Below are positions 33,866 to 45,156 of a stretch of 64,000 nucleotides of DNA, piece by piece. The notes beneath the pieces are model-generated. The model made no database searches. It was not told the DNA's origin and saw only the letters and a program-made list of their open reading frames with translations. Each line of letters starts with the position of its first letter. The stretch's first letter is position 1. This DNA comes from Poa pratensis (Eukaryota > Streptophyta > Magnoliopsida > Poales > Poaceae): assembly GCA_947311845.1 (NCBI GenBank), contig CAMZMU010000063.1:55985618-56049617 (forward strand), read 5' to 3'. The translations under genes were made by a program, and so were the position numbers.

Positions 33866-35695
33866 GTTAAATGTTCACAAGTTAGAAAAGGGATCTGGTT
33901 AAAAAAATACGTTTACGAATTTAAAAAAAGTTCGCCTAAGTTCAAAACGTATGTTCATGGATTCAAAAAGTGTTCACGATATAGAAAATTTGTTCATAGT
34001 TAAAAAAGTGTTCACGGGGCTCCAAAAAATGTTCACCGGCGTTGCAAAAAATATACGTTCACGGTTAAAAAATTTAATGGAATTCAAAAAAATATCCATG
34101 GTTTAATTTTTTTACAGACAACAACTCAAAAAATGTTCACCGGAGCTTGAAGATGTTCCCCGGAGTTTGAAAAAAACAAATTTGTTCACAAGTTCGAAAA
34201 ATGTTCAACGGATTTGGAAAATATGTTTGCGGTTCAAAAAGTGTTCAGGAGTTCAAAATAAAGTACACACGACAATTAAAAAATGTTTACATGTTCAAAA
34301 AAATATTATTCATGGGAGTTACTGAAAATGTTCACCGGAGCTCGAAAAAATAAAAATATCCAAGGTTCAAAAATTGTTCAGGGCCTCCAAAAAAGTATGC
34401 ACGGGAGTTCGAAAAAATGTTCACCGTAGTTCAAAAAGTATATGTTAACGGGTTCAAAAAATGTTCAACGAAGTTCGGAATTTTTTTCAAGGAAGTTCTC
34501 TCTTTGTTCTCCTAAATACACGGTTTCGGCACCATGCAATGTGCTTTAGACCGTACTGTAGGTACCCTATGAATCATATCGAATCTCGTGAAAACTGATA
34601 CCATCTGCTCATGTTGTCCTAGGTTTTCCCAACCTCCCGTTTCCCTACTCATGCATCATTTTCCTCTCCTTTTGCCTTTTGCCGCGCTAGCGACCAGCAC
34701 TGCCGGCCGTGTCTTTCTATTTTCCGAGATCATTTTTTTACAGGTTAAAAAAGGGATCTTGCTAAAAAAATACGTTCACGATTATAAAATGTTCGCTTGA
34801 GTTCAAAACGTATAAACTTTTCACGGTTTAAAAAGTGTTCACGGGGCTCCAAGAACGTGCGCAGTGATTACGAATAACTGTTGAGGTGTTTGAAAAAAAT
34901 GTTCACCGGAGTGTGAAAAAATATGCATTCACGGGTTCAAAAAATGTTCAACGAAATTAAAAAAATATCCACGGTTAAAAATAATCAGTTTTTTTTTTAA
35001 AAAATAGAGACTATGATTCAAAAAATGTTCACCGGTTTAAAAAAATCATCGGAGTTCAAAAAAATGTTCACCGGAGCTTGAAAAATGTTTATGGTTTCAA
35101 AAAATATTCCCAGGAGTTTGAAAAAAAATTGCTCACAGGTACAAGAAATGTTCAACGGATTTGGAAAATATGTTTGCGGTTCAAAAAAGTGTTCAGTGGT
35201 TTAATATAAAGTACTCATGACAATTAAAAAAATGTTTACATGTTCAACAAGATATTATTCATCGGAGTTCGAGAAAATGTTTGCCCAAGCTCGAGAAAAT
35301 AAAAATATCCACGGCTCAAAAAGTGTCCAGGCCTCCAAAACAAGTATGCACGGGAGTTCGAAAAATGTTCACCCTAGTTCAGAAAATATATGTTAATGGG
35401 TTCAAAAAATGTTCATCGAAGTTCGGAAAAATGTTCAACGAACTTCTCTCTTTGTTCTCCTAAGTCCTAAATACACGGTTTCGGCACCATGTAATGTGCT
35501 TTAGACCGTACTGTAGGTACCCTATGAATCATACCGAATCTCGTGAAAACTTATACCGTCTGCTCATGCTGTCCTACGTTTTCCCAACCTCCCGTTTCCC
35601 TACTCATGCCATCATTTTCCTCTCCTTTTGCCTTTTGCCGCGCAAGCGACCAGCACTCCCGGGTCCCGGCCGTGTCTTTCTAATTTTCAGCGATC
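33866..35695. repeat. 0.9-kb tandem duplication built of GTTCA-N(AAAAA) motifs
   Basis: Copy 1 is about 33866-34735 and copy 2 about 34736-35695. Both start TTTTACAGGTTA-AAAGGGATC and end with a 240-bp non-repetitive block (CTCTCTTTGTTCTCCTAA to CGTGTCTTTCTA). The body is degenerate short motifs such as TTCAAAAAATGTTCACCGGAG repeated dozens of times. No protein is encoded. Confidence 0.85.
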
Positions 35696-36322
35696 ATGAC
35701 CAGCACTCCGGCCGTCTCTTATTACACCAGCTGACAAACCGGTTCCTGGACGCCAAATTCCAACCCCTTTTGAATATTTTGACAATTCCGCACCTGCTGG
35801 ACTCGATCGCGTGCGTGGACTTTCTTTTCCCCAGACTCGGTTACGGTTGGTGTTCAAAGTTGACTGGTGTTTTCAAGCGAGTCATTAACTTACTAGCTAA
35901 CGCTGCGATCACTCAAAAAAAAACTAACTAATGCGAGACCTGGTTGCTGCCAACCCTGGTCACCTAACACGACGAACCGGTTGTTGCACAACTAGAATTT
36001 TTGTCTTCAGCTACACATGCGACCGAGAGAAAAAGGATTGTGAACATTCTCTTGTCAACCCCACTGAGCCTCACCCGTACGTAGCTTTGGACGAAAATTT
36101 CCTGCAAAGAAACACTACTCCGCCTACCCGCATCATTCGGATCCCTCCGCTTTCTCAACGTGCATGGTGATATCAGCAGCCTAGCTAAGAAGAAGAATAG
36201 TCGCCGCGAACCGTGGCCAACCTCGATCTCTTTATCTATCTTTTGTGAATGTGGGAGAAACCGTTTTGTTTTAGGTTTTGTGGCAATGGTGCCCTAATCC
36301 CGAGCTGCGACGGAGACGCTAA
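35696..36322. other. No recognisable gene
   Basis: Unassigned frames at 35494-35931 and 35931-36170 carry no recognisable domain. Confidence 0.45.
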
Positions 36323-36604
36323 GGACTTGTTTACCTCTAGTGTATTTTAGGGGATGGGAGGGGATTATCCTGAATCCCGAAAAATCCCCACTAGTTTGTT
36401 TACTTCTAGTGTATTTTAGGGGATGGGAGGGGATAATCCCCAAATATCTCCCCACCAACCCTCTCATTTTTGCCTAACACAAAAACTCTAGTCCATACTA
36501 GTGTATTTTTGGGGAAGAGTATTTGTGGGAATTTGGTGTTCACCAAATCCCCTCCCATCCCCACTCTTCCCATCCCCTAAAATACCTTTGGAGTAAACAA
36601 GGCC
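36323..36604. mobile_element. Tourist-like MITE (TAA target) with internal duplication
   Basis: Ends GGACTTGTTTACCTC and GGAGTAAACAAGGCC are imperfect inverted repeats, flanked by TAA (36320-36322 and 36605-36607). The left subterminal block CTAGTGTATTTTAGGGGATG is duplicated at about 36338 and 36407. Confidence 0.9.
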
Positions 36605-36607
36605 TAA

Positions 36608-37889
36608 AGGTGGCACCGTGTGATGCTTTCTGTGGCTCATCGTTGAATCTCGCACGAGATTTTGTCAATCTCATCGGAAATCGCTGCACCCACAATGCTC
36701 AACTTTGGGCTCGCCCAATTAATAACGGCAAGGTGGTGACATGATGTGGACGCATCGGCCGGCAAATGGATATCTTCCAGCCATATGTACTGCATCGATA
36801 TGGCGTATGGACACTTTGGACACCACGGTCACGGCCACCGGTCAGTCGATCACAGATTCACACTGCCGACTGCCGCTTTTGTTTCCAGTGGCCGTCTAGT
36901 CAGTCAGTAAACTCTTAATTTTATATGAAAACAAAGTTTGATTCTCAATATTATGAGTGTATAAGATTCATATACCGAAGATTCTTGTGTTAAAACACAG
37001 CATGAAGAAATTTTAAAGCTGAGGCAATATTGTAAATAATTCCATGTTATTAACTTCTCTCCGCCCCAAGTGGTACTTTTGGCATTGATATGCTCTGCGA
37101 AATGTACCTTTAACGGGTACATGTTTTTACTATGTATGTTACTTGAAAATTATAAAATTTTACTCTTTGAAGATATTTTTCGTGAAAAAATAGTGATAGT
37201 ATTTTCATCATATGATTCGAAATATAGTTTATATTTGTAGTCAAGTTAGAAAAACTTAACTGTCTAGTAAGTTGTGTATCTACAAACTAAGGGAGAGTAT
37301 TGGTTACTTATTTCTTACAAAAGGTGACGCCTCTATTTGAAAATTGCTATATTAGTGCATTTTATTATATTGGTAATTCTAAATCGATGACGGCCATGAC
37401 CTTCAAGAAATTGTTCTAGAAAATGTTAGGCATCAAAAGTGAAAAATTAGCATGAACAAAGATTCTATATTTGTGAAACAATGACCGTTCTTTCTGACAG
37501 ATGTATCTATAGTAGAAAAATCAAATCCATATAGCTTAGCATCCGCGTCACGAGAGCCGATGATAGGTCTATTTTAGCCAAACATCGCGGGAAATTCACT
37601 TCATTTTCTGACGGGGTTGGCTCTACCGGATACCTGACAAAAGCAAAACTACGAAACAATGATTGATTCGGTCACGCAGATCATGCGGCCGTCTGGTCAT
37701 CCGTCAAGGGGCTCGCCAATAGACGTAACTGCCCGCCTCCTGCTTCCACACTAACAAGAGCACCGACGTGAGTACAGATGGACAAACCTTTGCCTACCCA
37801 GTTCTTCTCCTCGTCTTCTCTGTGAGTGCTTTCGGGCTCCTCCCCAGGAAGGTCTACGACAGTGTGTGCTGAGCTACGTACACTATGCA
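36608..37889. other. No recognisable gene
   Basis: AT-rich spacer; no element ends or coding signal found. Confidence 0.5.
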
Positions 37890-37918
37890 CAGTGGGGGAG
37901 CTTAGTGCATGTCAGCCC

Positions 37919-37949
<31 letters not shown>

Positions 37950-38076
37950 AAGATTTGCATATGTATGAGGTTTCTTAGAGAGCTTTATGTGGACAAGTTT
38001 GAGTGTTTTTCCACCCCTCCCAATAATTGATATACTACATTTTGCCCCCAGCAACTCTTGGCAAGCTCCGCCACTG
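37890..38076. mobile_element. hAT-like MITE with poly(C) and (CA)n tract
   Basis: CAGTGGGGGAGCTTAGTG at the left and, inverted at the right, CAGTGGCGGAGCTTGCCA form terminal repeats of the common plant hAT-like CAGTGGCGGAGC type. A run of about 20 C followed by (CA)7 lies just inside the left end. No clean 8-bp target duplication is visible. Confidence 0.6.
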
Positions 38077-39591
38077 CGTGCATACTGCATCCATGGTTTA
38101 ACTGGTTCGATCTCTCACCGACGGTGGTTATATTTTTCTCTCCCCGTGAAAGCAATATATTTGTTTGTTTTTCAAGTTGAGGCATACCATATAGGTATAG
38201 TTGAAAAGAACAGTGAATGTATGTAAGTACGCATATGTAACGATGGTGCTATATATGTACGTTGAATAAGTTGGTTCTACACTGTAGTGAGGCTAATATC
38301 TTTAGTTTGGTATTGATAATTAGACTCTAGTTTTATTCCGCATTATCCAACCAAAACATAGTTGTTTTTAATCGCCTATTCTTCCCCTTCTAGGCTACAT
38401 CTCTGTTGTTTCATTGAGGTTCCCTTCGATGGTTTTTCATCGCATCTCCACTCATACAGGGCCATCGAGCCTTTGCGCAGTGCTAAAACACTTGCTATCT
38501 TGCTTTCTTTCACGTAAATTTGTTAAATTGACCATGAAATTTCCCCTGCCAATTGGACAACTTGTGAAAAATTGGCCGTTCGAATTAGAATTAATTCTCA
38601 TTTTATAGCAATCAAACTTCACATTTTTCCTCGTTGTGAATTCTAACTTAGTAACCGGTTTTTGGCTACTGCGACTTGATAACCAATGTGCATATGCAGG
38701 GCAAGTTCATATATTGCGGTTGCATTTTTTGTGTGTTTCACACCGTTGCATTGAAAACTTAAGTTTCTTGAAAGTAAAAGTTTAGCACAATAAGTATGAC
38801 GATAAAATTGATTTTAGAAGGAACTAGTTATCGGTGGAACAATGGGAAATCCAGTTTGGGTCATAGGATCATATGCTCTCATTGTTCAAAAACACATTTT
38901 AAAATGTCAAAAAAATTCGAAACAAATTTCGGGTGCATATGCCGACATTTGATGTTAGCGCACAAAATTTCACGATTTTTTTGCGTGCTTTGTGTTAAAA
39001 AGACAAAAAAATGTCTGACAAAAAGCCGTTTTGTAGCATCCCAATTTGTCTTTTATCATAAGCCACACAAAATGTCTTTTTTCTCTGAAACTTTGTGCGT
39101 AAACATGAAATATTCATATATACACCTGAATATTTTTTTCGGAATTTTTTATATTCAAAAAATTATTTTTGCACAATGGACGTAGGTGTACAGTAGCCAA
39201 GATTTGGCATGTTGCCTAGCGTCCGGGTCAAGAGAACCGCCATTTATATCGCCATGTCCGCTGTAGCCAGCTACTTACTTAACACGGGGCAGAGTGCAAT
39301 CGCTGGATATTAGCTTGTTGCACCTAAAACATGGTGCACGCAATATGCTATGCCTTGCACAAACGAGGACCGGACCGCCCGGTTCCCTAAAAAAAGAACC
39401 AGACCGAAAGACTGACCAGGCAAGACAACAGCGTGCAGCAGGATGGTCAACTTGAATTAACTATGACCAGCATGCACTCGATGCATGTCGTATGATCGTG
39501 TCGCCTGCGCAGGTTTCACGGTGCTTCCACTGAGTATGACTCAACCTTCACCAACCGCGCGCGCGCCGGTCCGTGAGAAGAAACCACCTAG
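38077..39591. other. No recognisable gene
   Basis: 38790-39190 shares the flavour of grass MITE interiors (CACAAAATTTCACG-type A/T-rich motifs), but I could not find inverted ends. 39480-39715 is the GC-rich promoter of the transporter gene. Confidence 0.45.
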
Positions 39592-39598
39592 TATAAAT
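39592..39598 (+). promoter_or_regulatory. TATA box of the transporter gene
   Basis: TATAAAT lies 118 bases upstream of the ATG at 39716 in a GC-rich context, with no intervening ATG in frame. Confidence 0.7.
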
Positions 39599-39715
39599 CA
39601 CCCCCTGCCGTTGAGCTTCGCCGGAATCTGCAACCAACCGAGCTTGCTTGGCACAGCTGAGTGGCCCGCGGTATACATAGCCTAGCTAGCATATACACCG
39701 GAGCGCGCTCGGGCC

Positions 39716-41688
39716 ATGTCGTCCAAGGAGGTGATGAGCACCAGCGAGGTGCGGTCGGCGCCGCCGACGCCGCGGCCGGTGTCCACCCCGCCGTCGCAGA
39801 TACACTCCCCGGCGCCCAGCCGGTCGCCGCTGCGCGCGTTGGCGGCGACGCCGCTCGCCAGCCCCGTCAGGAAGGCGGTGGCGAGCGTGCGGGGCTACCT
39901 GGAGGAGGTGGGCCACATCACGCGGCTCGCCGACCCGCACGACGCCTGGCTCCCCATCACGGCCTCCCAGAGCGGCAACTCCTACTACGCCGCCTTCCAC
40001 AGCCTCAGCTCCGGCATCGGCTTCCAGGCGCTCGTGCTCCCCGCCGCCTTCGCCCCCCTCGGATGGTACCTACCCTACTCTACTACCCCCCGCGGGCTAC
40101 AAGCTAGTACTGCATGTCACTGAATTTTTCCCGTGGATTCGATTCTTGCAGGACGTGGGCGATCATCTGCCTGACCGTGGCGTTCGTGTGGCAGCTCTAC
40201 ACGCTACGGCTGCTCGTAAACCTCCACGAGCCCGTCGCCGGCGGCACACGATACAGCCGGTACATGCACCTCGCCACCACCGTTTTCGGTAAGTCCCTTT
40301 CCTGGATTCCCGCGCGCGCTTCCATTTTCAGACTTAACACGACAAGGTCATGTGCCAAACCTCGTTTCCGTCTTCCTCTTCCACGCACGCTCATCACGCC
40401 ACATTCTTATTTCAGGTGAGAAATGGGGGAAGATCCTGGCCCTGCTCCCGACGATGTACCTGTCGGCGGGCACCTGCACGGCGCTCATCATCGTGGGCGG
40501 CGGCAGTATGAAGATCCTCTTCAGCATTGCCTGCGGGCCGGCGTGCCCGGCGCGGCCGCTCACCACCGTGGAGTGGTACCTCGTCTTCATCTGCGTCGCT
40601 GTGGTGCTCTCCCAGCTCCCCAACCTCAACTCCATCGCCGGCGTGTCGCTGGTCGCCGGCACCGCGGCGGTCGGGTACTGCACCATGATCTGGGCGTGTC
40701 CGTGGCCAAGGGGAGGGTGGCCGGCGCGTCCTACGACCCGGTGAAGGCCACCGGCGATGTCGACAGGACCATCGCGGTCCTCAATGGACTTGGCATCATC
40801 GCGTTCGCTTTCAGGGGGCACAATCTTGTACTCGAGATTCAGGTAAGCCAATGTCCGACAGCCAGGGAAATCGATTCGTATGTTATCCGTTTGCTGTTAT
40901 GACATCCCCACTGAGACCGAACGGTGAAGAAGAAAAGTCAGTGAGTGAGTGGGTTTCGCTTTGCATCATCGCAGGGCACAATGCCGTCGACTCTGAAGCA
41001 TCCTTCTCACGTGCCCATGTGGAAGGGCGTCAAGTTCGCCTACATCATCGTCGCCTTCTGCCTCTACCCTGTTGCCATCGGTGGCTTCTGGGCCTACGGC
41101 GACCAGGTACTAGATTCAGCACCTGACGACACTTGTTGTCTGACAGTAAGAAATTCAGTAAAACCGGGCTGTCTGTCCTAAATCCATTGCTGGTTTCTGC
41201 AGATACCTCCGAACGGGATCCTGAGCGCGCTGTACAAGTTCCACAGCCAGGACGTGTCGCGGCTGGTGGTGGGGCTGGCGACGCTGCTGGTCATCGTCAA
41301 CTGCCTCACCACCTTTCAGATATATGCCATGCCGGTGTTCGACAACATGGAGGCAGGGTACGTGCACAAGAAGAACCGGCCGTGCCCCTGGTGGCTGCGC
41401 GTCGGGTTCCGCGCCTTCTTCGGCGCCATCAACCTCCTCATCGCCGTCGCGCTGCCGTTCCTCTCGGAGCTCGCGGGGCTCTTCGGCGGCATCTCGCTGC
41501 CGATGACGCTGGCGTACCCGTGCTTCATGTGGGTGGCGATCATGAAGCCGCGGAGGGGCACGGCGATGTGGTGCGTCAACTGGGCGCTCGGAACCCTCGG
41601 CATGGTCCTCAGCTTCGCCCTCATTGTCGGAAACGTGTGGGGGCTCGTCGCCAGAGGCCTGCATGTGCACCTCTTCAAGCCTGAGTAG
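39716..41688 (+). pseudogene. AAAP amino acid transporter (LHT-like), one-base deletion
   Basis: Five exons with GT-AG introns: 39716-40065, 40152-40288, 40416-40842, 40975-41106 and 41203-41688. The product is an amino acid/auxin permease (Aa_trans, PF01490), a proton-coupled plasma-membrane amino acid importer most like the lysine-histidine-transporter-like 8 group. Evidence includes the Pro/Ser-rich N terminus, then HDAWLPITASQSGNSYYAAF, GIGFQALVLPAAFAPLGW, LHEP, YLSAGTCTALIIVGGGS, LPNLNSIAGVSLVAGTAAVG, AFAFRGHNLVLEIQGTMPST, the WAYGDQ boundary, and TFQIYAMPVFDNMEA before the last membrane segments. About 10-11 membrane spans are expected. In exon 3 the sequence ATCTGGGCG|TGTCCGTGG lacks one G near 40696: the expected reading is MIWAVSVAKGRV, but the actual frame runs to a stop at 40744. 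All else is intact, so this is either a very recent lesion or a sequence error. Confidence 0.9.
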
Positions 41689-41870
41689 AAAGATGGATGC
41701 CAGTTTGTTTGTTGTTGTCTACCAGCGGAAGATATAAAGCAATGTAACGCTGTATTGCTTTGCCCTTTTTTCTTTCTGAGAAATATCCAGGAGTCGAGTA
41801 TTGATGCCTGAAACGCTGATTCTTCTGGAAGCAAAGCTGAATTTACGTTTCGACATGCTAAAGACCGTTG

Positions 41871-42050
41871 TTATATATCCATGGATATCCGTGGAGCAAA
41901 ATCTTTATCCGTGCCCAACCCATGAGTTAGCGGATATCCGCCCCATGAAATCCATGGGCAAAAATTGCCCTCCAAACCCTCATCCACCGGGTCGGATATC
42001 CATGGATACCAGCTCCATGGATAAAATTGCCATCCTTACAGGGGCTATGT
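41871..42050. repeat. Repeat rich in GGATATCCATGGATA palindromes
   Basis: ATCCATGG/CCATGGAT and GGATATCCRTGG motifs occur at least five times in 180 bp, in inverted arrangement. It is probably a MITE remnant downstream of the transporter gene; ends not defined. Confidence 0.5.
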
Positions 42051-42099
42051 TGTTTACAGTGTCCAAAACATTCAGATCAGGGTACATATAGAGTAACTA

Positions 42100-42258
42100 C
42101 TCCCTCCGGTCATATATATAAGACGTTTTAGATAGTGTACATGTTAGCTAGGTGCAAACCAAAAAGAGTGAACGTACACTAAGATGTGTCTAGATACATG
42201 TAGATGCAAATGAATGTGTCAAAAGGCTAAAACGTCTTATAAATATGAAAGGAGGGAG
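42100..42258. mobile_element. Stowaway MITE
   Basis: Ends CTCCCTCCGGTCATATATATAAG... and ...CTTATAAATATGAAAGGAGGGAG are inverted with TA at both sides (42098-42099 and 42259-42260). Inner arms AAGACGTTTTAG / CTAAAACGTCTT are perfect complements. Confidence 0.93.
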
Positions 42259-44117
42259 TACTTTGAAGCATGACAAACCAAGGATGGCATTTTAACATAA
42301 GAACTGATTCACCCGGACCCACATTAGGATGGGCGATAGTGTTCTCAACTGATCTGAAGATACAAGACACATAACAAAAACTCAGATGCCCATGCATTCT
42401 CTAACTGTTATTATATGCATTCTCTTGGAAACAAAAAGGTGCCCATGCCGTACGTGATTAGCGAGCCACAGGTATCTCTAACAGTTATTATATGCATTAA
42501 ACTAAACTAATGACACTGTTCCGCATATAGCGGATACTAACAGCACCGGCAGCAGATTACATCTCGACATGTGTACGGTCTAGCTCGGGCTTCTAGTTCT
42601 TCCAATGGAGGCACTGCTTCCAGGTCATATCCCTTCTGTTTAGAGAGGCAGAGGTCATAGAGGTTCCTGCAAATACCTTGGCTGAATGGATAAACCTTGG
42701 CAGGAACTCCCCTGAAAAAGTGGCGTTCGATTGATTTGTTACTGCTGCTCTAGTGACAAGCAAATATAAATAGAGAAGTTATAGTCTTCAGCCATCTTAA
42801 TACCTTAAGTATGTAATTCGCTTCCTTCTGGCAATTTCATATGTTGTTTGGTTCGTAAGAGCAAGGTAACTGCAGATATACACAAGCTTGTGAATACAAC
42901 AATCACCACTGAGAGAGAACACGTAAGATAGTTAACTCTTCAACTATTTTGGTGCAACTTTTAGAGCTTAATTTGGCAATGTAGTTTTATCTTCCATCTA
43001 TTTGCCGAAAAAACAACCCCAAAGGAAACTTAAGGTCGTTACTATTCCTTCTCTTCCGCATAGCTAGTAATTTGCGATGGCTAACAGAACTCAGATTATT
43101 CTGAATATAAAAGAATAAAACCTTACGTATGCATCATCACTAAGATCACCAAAACTATGTGGATTATTATCAATGGCACTAACAGTATCAAACCAGTCAA
43201 TCCCTTCAACCTGTCAATAAAAAGACAAATAAAACATTTGAGGAACAATATTGAAGACCAAACACACGAAAGTAGATCTAGAAGTTAAAAATGCATACCA
43301 GGACTCGTTCATATCCAAATGTAAAAACTGGATGTAGAGAGCAACAGTCCAACCAGCTAAAATTGCTTGTTCAAATATGTACCACCTAGAAAACGTGAAT
43401 TATGCAATGAAAAAAGTTCAATAGACTTGTGATGAGTCATAAAACATATTACATATGTACATTCCAATATATTATCAAAATAGGAGCAATATAAAAAAAA
43501 CATCTTAAGAGGACATTCCAGTTAACAGAAATAAAGAAACGGAGAGCTGCAATTCTAGTTATATCAGGCAGACCCCTTAACAACAATAACCATTAGTGTC
43601 TTCTCAATATAGTGGCTTTGGTATTACTGTATAAAACAAGCAGGAGTTCAGGAACCACAGGAGCATGGCAATGCCAACAAGAATTAGCATGACCCCAGTT
43701 ATCCTCCAAAGCACATTCATGTGATACGTGGTATCATGTTGTGCACTAAATTGTGAGAGTGTGGTAGATGACTGTATGAGGTAAAGATTGATGGAGTTGT
43801 TTGCAGAAAGTAGTAAACTCCGACCAATTCCACTAGATCAATACTAGGGAAAGGGTGGGGAACGGACATCTGTATAAAGTTCCAATTACAACCAAGCAAA
43901 TCCTTTCTTAACAATTAATACAAAGAAGTATTGAGGAATGGTCTAATTACTAGGTAAGAGGCCTGTCCTCCATTATGGCAGAATTTCCGTATTGGGGGAT
44001 TGTGGATATATTGTTCTATGGCAGGGACCACTTAGTGCATAAACTGGAAAAGGCAAAACAATTGTGGTATCTGCATCTAATGGCACATTTATCGTGCATC
44101 TGAGAGGCAAATGTGTT

Positions 44118-44382
44118 ATGCTCTGGAAGCAGCGCAACGACTGCGTCTTCGAGGGTGCACAGCCTCTTGTGCACGCCTTGGTGTCCAAGGTCAAAGAAGA
44201 AGCTCAGATGTGGGCTAGAGCAGGTGCCCTAGGACTGCGAGTCATTTTGCCACCCACTTGGGACGTTCACTGATGTTTGTAATCCTTATGTCGCCTCCTA
44301 GGAGGATTGTAACTGAAACATCTACCTTTTCAATAAAATGAAACGCAAAGCTTTTGCGTTTTCTCAAAAAAGAAAATAAAAA
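44118..44382 (+). mobile_element. 5'-truncated LINE tail in DHHC intron 6
   Basis: A perfect 15-bp direct repeat AGAGGCAAATGTGTT flanks it (44103-44117 and 44383-44397). The insert encodes the last residues of a LINE ORF2 (LWKQRNDCVFEG and on to PPTWDVH and a stop), then a 3' UTR with CAATAAAATG and an A-rich tail. W-K-x-R-N-x-x-V-F is the conserved C-terminal motif seen also in the two LINEs at 57.3 and 58.9 kb. Confidence 0.92.
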
Positions 44383-45156
44383 AGAGGCAAATGTGTTCAA
44401 GATAAGCTGCACAATATGTAAACCCAAAACTCACCAAAAACGACAATGGTTCCTTCTGCCAATGCATGTTCCAAGCCATGTACAATGATGATCAAATTGG
44501 AGGACACATTTATCACAATCATGACAATGCTTGGTGCGTGCACTACGGAAACCGTCAAAACGCCGACGGCGGTCCGCCGTCGGCGTAGCCACGATCGCCG
44601 TCGGTGTAGTATTACGCCGACGGCCGCCGTCGGCGTAATGGCGTCGGCGTAGGACGCTGTCGGCGTATGTAAATAGCCGTCGGCGTATCCGCCGCCGTCG
44701 GCGAAGACGTAGTGGGACCCACAAAACGGCCGTCGAACGTCTCCGTCTGCTCCACCTATACGCCGACGGCAGTGCCGTCGGCCTATGCTGCCACGTGTGC
44801 TGCTCTGGTGCTTCTGGGGAGGAGCCTGACGCCGACGGCATTGCCGTCGGCGTAGGGATGACCATATGGTCATCCAGCGTCGAAGTGGCGCAAGCCTGTG
44901 CGTCCACACAGCACATACGCCGACGGCAATGCCGTCGGCGTATGTTAGGCCATATTTTCAGTTTCTGAAACTTTCTGCTGCTGGTTTCTGGCGCATTTCA
45001 AATACAATTAAAATTGCACAAATTATAAAACATCACAGAAACATCAAATAAACATCACATACTAATCCAAATGATACAAACATGATTCAAATTCATCCAA
45101 ACTCAAAAATGACATAAACATAGTTCGAATTCACACACGCTACACCCGAACACATC

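Noticed and set aside
38790..39190. Fourth copy of the palindromic MITE family
   Set aside because: Composition is similar, but I found no inverted ends or shared landmarks.
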